Of a stretch of DNA of 64,000 bases, positions 53,670 through 62,301 are shown one piece after another (within the stretch, counting starts at the first letter, position 1; the number at the start of each line of letters is the position of its first letter). The notes under the pieces were generated by a model. The model did no database searches and was not told the DNA's origin. It saw nothing but the letters and a program-made list of their open reading frames with translations. Where the stretch lies: assembly GCA_964492615.1 (NCBI GenBank), contig CAZBKZ010000009.1:1-64000 (forward strand), given 5' to 3'. Both the position numbers and the translations under genes were made by a program. This stretch comes from JAABTH01 sp964492615. Its GTDB lineage: Bacteria > Bacillota > Dethiobacteria > DTU022.

Positions 53670-54746
53670 GTGCAAATCGGACTGATTGGCATGCCTTTTT
53701 CAGGAAAAACAACCTTGTTTAACCTTTTGACCGGTAACCTTCACCCTACCGGAGTAAGTGGAACCGGTGAAGTGCATATCGGCAGCGCTGTCGTGCCGGA
53801 CGAGAGGATAGACTACCTTTCTGCCCTTTACAAACCTAAAAAAACTACTTATGCCAGAATAGATTTTAAAGATATTCCCGGAATTAAGATGAATGACAGC
53901 AAGGCCAGGGCCGCACAAATGCTTGATGAAGTACGAAGCGCCGATGCCCTGGTCCAGGTTTTACGCGTTTTCGATAACTGTGACGTCGAAACAGTAGCAG
54001 GAAATCCTGAACCTTTCCGGGATCTGACCAATTATAGGACAGAACTGCTTCTGGCCGATATTGACAGCCTTGAGAAAAAAATAATAAACCTGGAAAACAG
54101 TACAAAAGCGGTTAAAGAGAATAGCAAAAGAATTAATCTTTATAAAAAAATACTGATCGCCCTGGAAAATGAAAACCCGGTAAGCTCAGTTGATTTAACA
54201 GGGGAAGAAAAAGAGCTTCTTTCCGGTCATAGCTTTTTGAGTGAAAAACCACTTTTCCTGGTAGTTAATATTGACGAAGAGCAGTTACGTACCGGTGATT
54301 ATCCCGACCGGGAATTGATTAATAAATATACCGGGGAGCACAATATTCCCCTGGTTGAAATCTGTACTCTTGCTGAAATGGAGATAGGAAGGCTGGAGCC
54401 AGAAGAACAGAGTGTCTTTCTGGAAGACCTGGGACTCAATGAATCGGGACTGGGTCAGCTGGCCCGCATGACTTACGATAGTCTGAATCTAATCTCCTTT
54501 TTTACTGTTGGCGAGGATGAGGTAAAAGCCTGGAGCATTCGCAGGGGAACCAGCGCCCGAAAAGCAGCGGGTAAAATTCATTCAGACATTGAAAGAGGGT
54601 TTATCCGGGCGGAAGTATTTCATTATGACTTTCTCCAGCAATTGGGAAGCACTGCAAAGGTTCGCGAAGCCGGTCACTTCCGCCTCGAAGGTAAAGATTA
54701 CCCGGTAAAAGACGGAGACATAATCAATTTCCGCTTCAATGTCTAG
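53670..54746 (+). CDS. YchF/Obg-like P-loop NTPase (DUF933/TGS)
   Basis: A 358-residue YchF-like protein. G1 is GMPFSGKTT, unlike the GLPNVGKST of canonical YchF. The G4-equivalent position reads N-x-x-E (VVNIDEEQL), as in ATP-preferring YchF members. A charged helical coil (about 130-165) and a C-terminal TGS-like domain (about 270-358, ending GDIINFRFNV) follow. It is therefore a divergent paralogue, probably not the housekeeping copy. Start GTG 53670 follows TGGAG at ten bases. Confidence 0.8.
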   Translation: MQIGLIGMPFSGKTTLFNLLTGNLHPTGVSGTGEVHIGSAVVPDERIDYLSALYKPKKTTYARIDFKDIPGIKMNDSKARAAQMLDEVRSADALVQVLRVFDNCDVETVAGNPEPFRDLTNYRTELLLADIDSLEKKIINLENSTKAVKENSKRINLYKKILIALENENPVSSVDLTGEEKELLSGHSFLSEKPLFLVVNIDEEQLRTGDYPDRELINKYTGEHNIPLVEICTLAEMEIGRLEPEEQSVFLEDLGLNESGLGQLARMTYDSLNLISFFTVGEDEVKAWSIRRGTSARKAAGKIHSDIERGFIRAEVFHYDFLQQLGSTAKVREAGHFRLEGKDYPVKDGDIINFRFNV

Positions 54747-54766
54747 ATAGAAACGGCTTTATCCAA

Positions 54767-55414
54767 CTAGCTCGAAATGGTTAACCGTGCATCCCCCCTG
54801 ATTATCTTCCTGCTGTCCACTTCCTTAAAATAACGGCCGGCCAGCCGATCGGAAATCCATCTTGGCCCGGCCAGATCAGCCTTGGCCAGCAAGTCTTTAA
54901 CTGTAATATTGTTCTTTCGAAAAAAACCGGCGCCACCCCATAGCCGGCAAAAAACAGGGTATTCTGTTGCTGCGCTGGCATTAATTTTCAGAGAACCTAC
55001 CGCTGCCCGGAAGCCGGCCTGCAAGAAATCTTCCGAGTGAGAGTCGCCGTAGCAGGAGGTGTTATACAAAAGCCTCAGGCAATTATTGCCCAAGGTTTCA
55101 CTGATCCACCCCGCTAAATCACTTGTTAATACCTGTTGATCAAAAAATTGCAGCTGTCCCGGCAAACCATGAAGCTGCAAGAAAAGATCAACTGCCTCAT
55201 TCTGCCGGTTGCCGGATATACTTCTCAGCTTCTCTATAAATTCCATACAGCCTGCCTGGCTATCCCGCATTACATATATTTGCCGGTAGTGGGCACTTAA
55301 AAATCGCACTGCCGTATCAACACCTGCTAACTCTATAAATCTATATAACTTCTTTAGCCTGCCGTCACCATGCCTAGCCAGGCTGTTAACAATAAGTAAA
55401 ACCCTTTGCTCCAT
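54767..55414 (-). CDS. uncharacterised protein, possible caspase-fold hydrolase
   Basis: A protein of about 215 residues, start ATG 55414 after AGGTGA (the frame from 55501 is less likely). It is not a family I recognise with certainty. The order LFLQLHG (His82), then LRLLYNTSCYGDS (Cys121), then FLQAGFRAAVGSLKINAS resembles the His-Cys dyad layout and C-terminal AGxxAxxGS segment of caspase/CHAT/clostripain-like proteases. The call is a pattern resemblance only. It follows the glycyl radical operon with a 116-base gap. Confidence 0.5.
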   Translation of the reverse strand: MEQRVLLIVNSLARHGDGRLKKLYRFIELAGVDTAVRFLSAHYRQIYVMRDSQAGCMEFIEKLRSISGNRQNEAVDLFLQLHGLPGQLQFFDQQVLTSDLAGWISETLGNNCLRLLYNTSCYGDSHSEDFLQAGFRAAVGSLKINASAATEYPVFCRLWGGAGFFRKNNITVKDLLAKADLAGPRWISDRLAGRYFKEVDSRKIIRGDARLTISS

Positions 55415-55530
55415 GGTCACCTGTCGGGACAATATTTTATACCCCGTTTCCTCGCTATTGAAACTTAAATAAATATAACCAACGCAGGTATAATAGAACA
55501 AACTGTGTCGGCCACAGGCAACATGCCTGT

Positions 55531-56355
55531 TTAGAAATCAATTACTTTCTCATATCGCGTAGAGCGGGGATAAATGTACCCGGGTTGGGGCGGCATTGAA
55601 TTATATACCTTTTCAATATCCAGTATCCCCCTAGGGCATAGACTCCCGGCTTTGCTGTAAATTCCTTTTACCAGGACCGACTCCATTTTCAGGTTTACAA
55701 AGAATATCGCAGCCTTAACTCCCGGGGGTATCTGCTGCAGTTCCTGCCTGTAGGGGCTATAAGCAAATACAATCCTGTCCCGGCCGGCAGCGGCAGCCTG
55801 GATCAGGGGGACCAAAACAGGGTAACCCTGTTCGTCAAGGTAAGAAATAAATTTCAAGCCATCGATCTGGTTAAACATATCACTGCTGACCTTGTTCAGG
55901 GCATTTTTCTGACTGGAAACAGAAAGCGGCTTGGCTAAACGGGTTTTAACCGCTCCCAGGATAATCTTTGGCATGGTGAGATTCTCCCTGGGTGTTATAT
56001 CTACCAGGTTGAAGTAATGGACAGTCCCAATACCGAAATATGAATTGTAACGGAACAAGGGTTGTTTATTATACATTTCATATTCGGGCCCGCTTGTGGC
56101 GCTTGATGTGTATTTCGCCCTGCCGCGCCATATTTCCATATCGGGGGAAAATATTAAAAATCCGACTTTATGGCGTTCCCGAAAATTATTTTTACTCAGA
56201 CCGGCACAAAATTGACCGGCAATAAGCTGCCTTTCGCCGTGCGGCCGGATAGATGAAATAAATGAGATGTGGGGAGAACCTTCTTCATCTACTGTAGCAA
56301 GTAATCCAATTTTGCTTTCGGCACACATCAACGACCTGTCCTGTTCGTTTATCAT
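55531..56355 (-). CDS. pyridoxamine 5'-phosphate oxidase-like flavin-binding protein
   Basis: A 274-residue split-barrel protein. The N-terminus (KIGLLATVDEEGSPHISFISSIRP) is typical of the flavin-binding PNPOx fold, and a second related barrel (about 150-274, FISYLDEQGYPVLVPLIQAA) seems to follow. It overlaps the activase gene by four bases (ATGA), so the two are translationally coupled. No glycyl radical pathway is known to me to need such a protein, so its role here is open. Confidence 0.72.
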   Translation of the reverse strand: MINEQDRSLMCAESKIGLLATVDEEGSPHISFISSIRPHGERQLIAGQFCAGLSKNNFRERHKVGFLIFSPDMEIWRGRAKYTSSATSGPEYEMYNKQPLFRYNSYFGIGTVHYFNLVDITPRENLTMPKIILGAVKTRLAKPLSVSSQKNALNKVSSDMFNQIDGLKFISYLDEQGYPVLVPLIQAAAAGRDRIVFAYSPYRQELQQIPPGVKAAIFFVNLKMESVLVKGIYSKAGSLCPRGILDIEKVYNSMPPQPGYIYPRSTRYEKVIDF

Positions 56356-57341
56356 TGCTCTTCACCTCTCTCAGCAATTTGTTCATCATCGATACATGTT
56401 CTACCAGTCCAGGTAACCAGCGTATTTCCCGGGCCCAGGTGCTCTGAAGCAACAGCGGACAACCGATCAAGTTCAACCCTGCTCATCAGAGGGGTATTGC
56501 TAAAAAGCCAATCCCTGTTTAACATTTCGTATTTATGCTCACAAAGGTTATTAAAAGCACAAAGTTCCCAGCGCTCCACGCATCCGTAGAGATTTTCCTT
56601 TATAAAACGGGCTATCCCCCTGATATTATCACAATGATCAGTCGCACCCGGAATCAGCGGAGTTCTGATCCACATTTTCTTCGCTTTTTGGTTTAAATAA
56701 TGTGCTGCCTGAACCAGGTTGTTCAGGATTTTTTCGTTGCTGCTGCCGGTAAAATGCGTATGTAAAGCAGGGTCAATTATTTTAATATCATATAGCAGCA
56801 GGTCGGTGAACTCAAGCGCCCTGACCAGGGAATTAAGCGGAACAAGACCTGCTGTGTCTAGAGCAGTATGAACCTGGTTTTTTTTAAGTTCACGCAGCAA
56901 ATAAACAACAGCATCAACTTGCAATAAGGGTTCTCCTCCCGATATGGTCACCCCGCCCTCCCTGTTATAATAAGCCTTGTCTTTAAGCAGTTCAGCGAGC
57001 AAGTGATCCGGGTCATAGCGTTTACCTCGAACCGATATGGCCCCGGAAGGGCATTCATCAATACAGGAATAACACAAACTGCAGAGCTGCCGATCAACAA
57101 CAATACCTTTTTCCTGATGTTGAAGTGCTCCGCCGGCACATATTGAAGAACAAGAACCACAGTTGATACATTTAACTTTATTCCAATGTACTTCAGGCTT
57201 CAAAACAATACTGTCAGGATTATGGCACCACTGGCAATTCAAACTGCAACCTTTGAGAAAAAGCGTAGTTCGCAAGCCGGGGCCATCATCAGTTGACATC
57301 CTTTGAATATCCAGCACAAGGGCTTCCGGCATTACAGGCAT
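56352..57341 (-). CDS. glycyl radical enzyme activating protein (radical SAM)
   Basis: A 329-residue activase that uses S-adenosylmethionine to place the glycyl radical on its partner. The radical SAM cluster is C-x3-C-x2-C in GCSLNCQWCHNP, and two extra ferredoxin motifs lie at about 55-100 (CINCGSCSSIC, CSLCYSCIDEC), as in activases of glycyl radical eliminases. GGVTISGGEPLLQ and LLYDIKIIDP are conserved. It overlaps the enzyme gene by ten bases and partners with it. Confidence 0.9.
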   Translation of the reverse strand: MPVMPEALVLDIQRMSTDDGPGLRTTLFLKGCSLNCQWCHNPDSIVLKPEVHWNKVKCINCGSCSSICAGGALQHQEKGIVVDRQLCSLCYSCIDECPSGAISVRGKRYDPDHLLAELLKDKAYYNREGGVTISGGEPLLQVDAVVYLLRELKKNQVHTALDTAGLVPLNSLVRALEFTDLLLYDIKIIDPALHTHFTGSSNEKILNNLVQAAHYLNQKAKKMWIRTPLIPGATDHCDNIRGIARFIKENLYGCVERWELCAFNNLCEHKYEMLNRDWLFSNTPLMSRVELDRLSAVASEHLGPGNTLVTWTGRTCIDDEQIAERGEEQ

Positions 57342-59821
57342 TTGTGACTTTCCCTGGCAATAATTTCATCCTGCAGTTCGCGACCCAGCCCGGCAAAATA
57401 GGCATTATAGCCAGTTACTCTGACCAACAAATGGCGGTAATTGTGGGGGTTAGCCTGTGCATCGCGCAGCATGTCGGCATCGATTACATTGATTTGCAGT
57501 GCTGTCCCCCCATTCTCCACGTATCCCCTGAGAAATGCTTTTAATTTCTCCTTTTGCTCATCTGTCGCTAAAATTGAAGGATTGAGGGTAATAGTATGAG
57601 AAGCCCCGTTTGGCAGGGAGTTTTTATAACTCAGGTAATCGCCTTCTACGCTGTCATGCCCGCCTAGCGCTTTTCCAACAGAGTTGGCATTTGCCGTTGG
57701 GCCGTTGATATCGGCCCCGTTAACCGGGCAAATAGCGTTAGACAAGAACTGGCCTTTCTTACGTCCATCCGGACTGGCCGGTAAAATATAGCCTGACGAT
57801 ATCCAATAATTCCAGCTAAGCATGCCCGGGCGGAATTGAGACCCTGTGGCCGTGGTTTTATAACGCCAAGTTTCCTCTGCCCATGTATCCATTACTTTCT
57901 TGGCTATTAAATCAGCCTGGTTATCGTCGCGTCCGTACTTGGGCGCTTTATTTACTGCAATAGCCTGAAGTTTTTCATACCCTACCCAGTTCGCCCGAAG
58001 CGCCCTTTTTAATTCAGACATGGTACAGATTTTTTTATCAAATACGATATATTTAACTGCCAGGATCGAGTCTACAGTTGTGGCAAAAGTCACGGCCTCG
58101 ATAGTGATAAATTTGAGTTCGGCGCCACCCTGGGTTATATCAAGGCCTTTTTCAGCACAACCACGAACAAGTGATGAAAGATAAGGTGTTGGTGAAAACC
58201 CGGCTCTGACTTCCTCCATCTCATTAAAAAGGTGAACCATCTTTTTAATGATGTACCTGGTTTGCTCGCTATATGCATTGAAAAATTGTTCAAATGTATT
58301 GAAATCCTCGGCTAAACCGGTTTTCGGAGCATCAGATAATGGTTTATAGGGTTTACTCCAGATCTGATCTTTGTATACCTGCATTTCTTCACCATTGTTC
58401 AAGGCCAGCTCAACTGCCTTGTAGAGGTTCAGGTTGCAATCCACCGTAGCAGAACGATCATTCCCACTCATAGTATTTTCAAGACAGCCGACCGAGGCAT
58501 AATCATGCACATTATTTTCGTTAATAAGCTCTTCGCAACCGGATCTGCCGGCCTGGCGAAGAAGTCCGGCCATTGACCGTTCATCAAAATTAAGCAAAAA
58601 AGGTGCCCCCTGGCTGCGGACAATCATATCAACGACTTTATCCAGCAGTTCATCAGGACTATTACGATGTAAACGAACGTTAGGTTTTGGCTCTAAAATG
58701 GGAGTCATTTCATCAATCACTTCCAGGATTACATAAGTAAGCTCATTAGTCATATCAACCCCGTTTTTGCCCATTCCTGAAAGATTGAAAAGCTGACCAT
58801 ACCCAGCCGTAATTCCCTGGTTGCTACCGGTTCGAATCATGGCGTCATAGGCAGTATTACAGTGGATCCAAAAACACTTGAGAATTTCTTTACCGAATTC
58901 AATATCCATACCCTCAGACATCGAATGCTGCCAATATGGCAGCAGATACTGGTCCAACCTGCCAAACGAAACTCCCGGGCCGGGGTAATTTTCATCTGCC
59001 ATGATCAGCATGTGAGTTAACCAGAGTGACTGAACCGCTTCCCAAAAATCAGAAGCAGGCTCCCAGGGGACTTTATTCAGGTTTTCAGCCATTTGCAGCA
59101 GCTCATTTTTACGCTGCGGTTTTTCCTCATCGCGGGCCAGGGCCAAACATTCATCTCTGTAAGCAGCTGCCAGCTCTTTAGGCATCAGACAGGCTTCGCG
59201 CATGGCCCGCAGGTTAGCGCCTTCCCGGCCTTTCTTCTTTGACACTGGCAAGTTTTCATAAAGGTTGCCATAATATTCATATACTCCCCTGAAACCTTCT
59301 TTCAAAATCCTGGGGTAATCAGCAATCAGGTGACCAGAGGTAGGACCACAGTTACCAAAACCTTTATCTTTAAATTCAAACAATTTTTTCCTCAGCCCGT
59401 CCCGACCATAAATCTTTTTGTGGTGTTCTTTTTTTTCCCGGGAAGTCCAGCATTTTGAACAAACCAGGTTAAATCGTCCTCCGGCAATGAGGTCGCCGGG
59501 CAATATTTCTCTTGGAACTCCTTCTACCATGGCTTTTCGAATGAAGAAGGCTTTCCTTTCAGCCAGGCTCCGCCTGAAAAAATCATCAGGCAGCCCTAAC
59601 GTCATTGCATTCTGAATAAAAGATTTATTCATCGGGTTAAAAAATGTATACACCTCGGGAACAATGTAAAAATTCATTTCTTCAAAAAGCCAGTCATCGT
59701 CCTCACCGGTACCGAAAGCCAGGAATTCATTATTCCATCTTCTTTCTGTGCCAAGAAAATAGTAGTCATAAAGCCACTTTATCCTATCCGTCATATTGAA
59801 TGGTTCTTTAACCGCTGCCAT
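57332..59821 (-). CDS. glycyl radical enzyme, unassigned substrate (CxE eliminase-type active site)
   Basis: A pyruvate-formate-lyase family protein of about 829 residues. The radical-bearing glycine is in VRVTGYNAYFAG (Gly804) near the C-terminus. The thiyl cysteine Cys446 with Glu448 forms C-x-E in ASVGCLENTMSG, as in glycyl radical dehydratases, lyases and arylacetate decarboxylases. I place the start at ATG 59821, preceded by AGGAGAGG; the frame from 59854 also has upstream Met codons. Its N-terminal 200 residues (RRWNNEFLAFG, GNCGPTSGHLIADYPRILK) do not match one named class in my memory. Substrate unknown. Confidence 0.85.
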   Translation of the reverse strand: MAAVKEPFNMTDRIKWLYDYYFLGTERRWNNEFLAFGTGEDDDWLFEEMNFYIVPEVYTFFNPMNKSFIQNAMTLGLPDDFFRRSLAERKAFFIRKAMVEGVPREILPGDLIAGGRFNLVCSKCWTSREKKEHHKKIYGRDGLRKKLFEFKDKGFGNCGPTSGHLIADYPRILKEGFRGVYEYYGNLYENLPVSKKKGREGANLRAMREACLMPKELAAAYRDECLALARDEEKPQRKNELLQMAENLNKVPWEPASDFWEAVQSLWLTHMLIMADENYPGPGVSFGRLDQYLLPYWQHSMSEGMDIEFGKEILKCFWIHCNTAYDAMIRTGSNQGITAGYGQLFNLSGMGKNGVDMTNELTYVILEVIDEMTPILEPKPNVRLHRNSPDELLDKVVDMIVRSQGAPFLLNFDERSMAGLLRQAGRSGCEELINENNVHDYASVGCLENTMSGNDRSATVDCNLNLYKAVELALNNGEEMQVYKDQIWSKPYKPLSDAPKTGLAEDFNTFEQFFNAYSEQTRYIIKKMVHLFNEMEEVRAGFSPTPYLSSLVRGCAEKGLDITQGGAELKFITIEAVTFATTVDSILAVKYIVFDKKICTMSELKRALRANWVGYEKLQAIAVNKAPKYGRDDNQADLIAKKVMDTWAEETWRYKTTATGSQFRPGMLSWNYWISSGYILPASPDGRKKGQFLSNAICPVNGADINGPTANANSVGKALGGHDSVEGDYLSYKNSLPNGASHTITLNPSILATDEQKEKLKAFLRGYVENGGTALQINVIDADMLRDAQANPHNYRHLLVRVTGYNAYFAGLGRELQDEIIARESHKCL

Positions 59822-59911
59822 CTGAACCTCTCCTTCCATATAAACAATTACCATGCTAACTTTTATATTCTTAATTCAATTATTGCAGTTATATTCCTGC
59901 CTGGGCAGGGG

Positions 59912-59940
59912 TTGTAAGAGCAGAGGCAATAAGTTAAAAT
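59912..59940 (+). promoter_or_regulatory. candidate promoter for the acyl-AMP ligase gene
   Basis: TTGTAA (59912-59917, four of six), a 17-base spacer and TAAAAT (59935-59940, five of six), about 60 bases before the start codon at 60000. Confidence 0.5.
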
Positions 59941-59999
59941 ATTATGGTTAGTATTGGGACAATTTGAACCTTATATCAACTTAGATAGCGAGGACAACA

Positions 60000-61721
60000 A
60001 TGAGCAATATAAACGAAAATAACCCACAAGACCTGTTGACATATATGGAAATAGCAGCGTCTAAAGGCAAATCAATAACTTTTGTCGGTTCCGCTTCAGG
60101 GGGCGATCAGCCCCATACCGTTAAGTGGGAAGAACTCCACCAGGAAGCCCGTGCTTTTGCTGCAGTTTTACAGGCAAGGGGAATTAAACCGGGCGACCAT
60201 GTTGCGGTTCTGGGATTAACCAGCCGGCCTCTCGTAACCGCCATACAGGCAGTATGGCTGGCAGGAGCCTGCATAGTTGTAGTACCTATCCCCATGCGCA
60301 TGAATTCAATCGGGGAATTCATCAATCAAACCAGGGCTCACCTGACCAGCAGCGATGCTGCGGCATTAATTATTGACCCCGGTATGGCATCATTTTATGA
60401 ACCCCGTGAAGGTGACCCTCCCGTGATCACCCTGGACGATTTGAAGCAGGATGCAAGTAAAACTGGAGCAGACTGTTACCAAGATATTGAAAGAAATCCA
60501 GACCGGTTGGCAATATTACAGTTTACCTCCGGCAGCACATCTGCTCCAAAAGGGGTAATGCTACCTCACCGGGTGGTCTGCGCTAACATAAGCGCCATGG
60601 ATCAAAAAGTTAATCTGGATGTAAACAATGACGTTATGGTCTCCTGGCTGCCCCTGTATCACGACATGGGCCTGATTGGCATACTGACCACAGCCATGTT
60701 TAAAGGGTGCTCACTGATTCTTTCTTCGCCCCAGGATTTTTTAAATAACCCTGCCAACTGGATGCGTTGGATGTCGGAATACGGGGGAACTATTACTGCA
60801 GGGCCGAATTTTTCTTACATACTGGCAACCAGGTCTTTAAAAAGGATGTGCAGCAGCGGTGAAATCCTTGATTTGAGCCGGGTTAGATTGGCATTAAATG
60901 GAGCCGAACCGGTAGAACCTGACGCTGTTGAGAATTTTGTTGCTGCAGCCAGGAAACACGGATTCAGGCCCGGAGCAGAGTTTTGTGCCTTTGGCATGGC
61001 CGAAGTAACCATAGGAGGAACTTTTCCACCGGTTATGCGCGGCATGGTTTGTGATATGGTAGACCCTGATTTACTGGAAAACGAAAAAATTGCCCGCAAA
61101 CCTTCAATAGGGAAAAAGGCAAAACGACTGCCTCTGCTGGGCAGCCCACTCCCGGGGCTGGAAATGCGTATTTGCGACCCCGAGTGTGAACATGAGCTGG
61201 GGTTGAGGCAGGTTGGGGAACTTCAAATCAAGGGCAGCTCGGTAACAACAGGTTATTATAAACAACCGGAGGAAAGCGAAAAACTTTTAAAAGACGGTTG
61301 GTTGCGCACAGGTGACCTTGGATATTTTGTTAAGGATCCCGAAGGAGGACCCGACGAACTGGTTATCTGCGGGCGGCTGAAAGATGTAATAATTATTGCC
61401 GGGAGGAATATATACCCACAGGATATAGAAAGGGCGGCCGGTTCAGTCGAAGGAGTCAGACCCGGCAATGTAATAGCCTTCGGCATCGGCAGCAGCCGCG
61501 GTAAAGAATCTATTGTTGTTGTAGCCGAAGTAAAAAACAGTGACTTTGCTTCTATTAAACATAACATTCGCTTTCGGGTCCTGTCTGCCTGTGGAGTTAC
61601 TCCAAAAGAGATTGTACTGGTTAAAAAAGGAACCCTGCCAAAAACCAGCTCCGGTAAACTACAACGTAGCCTTTGCCGTGAGCAGTTCAGAAGTAACAAG
61701 CTGGAACCGGCTGAAATATAG
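60000..61721 (+). CDS. fatty acyl-AMP ligase (AMP-forming synthetase family)
   Basis: A 573-residue adenylate-forming enzyme. It has the phosphate-binding LQFTSGSTSAPKGVMLPH, YHDMGLIG, the FAAL-like adenylate segment AFGMAEVTIGG, WLRTGDLGYF and GRNIYPQDIE, a motif typical of fatty acyl-AMP ligases. A C-terminal LPKTSSGKLQR carries the catalytic Lys. FAALs load long-chain acyl adenylates onto acyl-carrier domains of PKS/NRPS proteins. No carrier or synthase lies nearby, so its acceptor is unknown. Start ATG 60000 follows GCGAGG. Confidence 0.82.
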   Translation: MSNINENNPQDLLTYMEIAASKGKSITFVGSASGGDQPHTVKWEELHQEARAFAAVLQARGIKPGDHVAVLGLTSRPLVTAIQAVWLAGACIVVVPIPMRMNSIGEFINQTRAHLTSSDAAALIIDPGMASFYEPREGDPPVITLDDLKQDASKTGADCYQDIERNPDRLAILQFTSGSTSAPKGVMLPHRVVCANISAMDQKVNLDVNNDVMVSWLPLYHDMGLIGILTTAMFKGCSLILSSPQDFLNNPANWMRWMSEYGGTITAGPNFSYILATRSLKRMCSSGEILDLSRVRLALNGAEPVEPDAVENFVAAARKHGFRPGAEFCAFGMAEVTIGGTFPPVMRGMVCDMVDPDLLENEKIARKPSIGKKAKRLPLLGSPLPGLEMRICDPECEHELGLRQVGELQIKGSSVTTGYYKQPEESEKLLKDGWLRTGDLGYFVKDPEGGPDELVICGRLKDVIIIAGRNIYPQDIERAAGSVEGVRPGNVIAFGIGSSRGKESIVVVAEVKNSDFASIKHNIRFRVLSACGVTPKEIVLVKKGTLPKTSSGKLQRSLCREQFRSNKLEPAEI

Positions 61722-61776
61722 AGCAACCGGACAGCTTTTCTGTTCGATAAAAAAGTGCCATTAAATAAGGAGGTAA

Positions 61777-62301
61777 ATGATGAATAAAAAACCTGTCGTA
61801 ATAATCGAAATGGATAGAAGCGGTAAAATTATAATTGAATTGGATCCGGAAAATGCTCCAAACACTGTTAGAAACTTTATTACGCTAACTGAATCAGGTT
61901 ATTACAACGGCCTTATATTTCACCGGGTTATTCCAGGTTTCATGATCCAGGGTGGTTGTCCGGAGGGATTTGGAACAGGCGGGCCGGGCTATGCTATTAA
62001 AGGAGAATTCTCAGCCAATGGCCATAAAAATGAAATTAAACACAAAAGGGGCGTAGTATCAATGGCCAGGTCTCAGCATAATGATTCAGCTGGATCGCAG
62101 TTTTTTATCATGGTCAAACCAGCGCCGCACCTGAATGGCCAGTATGCTGCTTTTGGCCGGGTAACCGAGGGGATGGAGATTGTAGATAATATTGTCTCCG
62201 CTGCAACAGATCCACGTGACAAGCCGATCGAAGACCAGCGTATCAAGAAAATATCTGTTGAAAAGTTTGGTGTTGAATATGAGGCTCCGGAAAAAATTTA
62301 A
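61777..62301 (+). CDS. cyclophilin-type peptidyl-prolyl isomerase
   Basis: A 174-residue cytoplasmic cyclophilin. Signature residues appear in FHRVIPGFMIQGG, AMARSQHNDSAGSQFFI (written SMARSQHNDSAGSQFF in the protein) and GRVTEGMEIVD. The catalytic Arg is in the FHRV motif. It accelerates proline isomerisation in protein folding. Start ATG 61777 follows AAGGAGG. It ends four bases into the convergent HD-GYP gene. Confidence 0.92.
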   Translation: MMNKKPVVIIEMDRSGKIIIELDPENAPNTVRNFITLTESGYYNGLIFHRVIPGFMIQGGCPEGFGTGGPGYAIKGEFSANGHKNEIKHKRGVVSMARSQHNDSAGSQFFIMVKPAPHLNGQYAAFGRVTEGMEIVDNIVSAATDPRDKPIEDQRIKKISVEKFGVEYEAPEKI

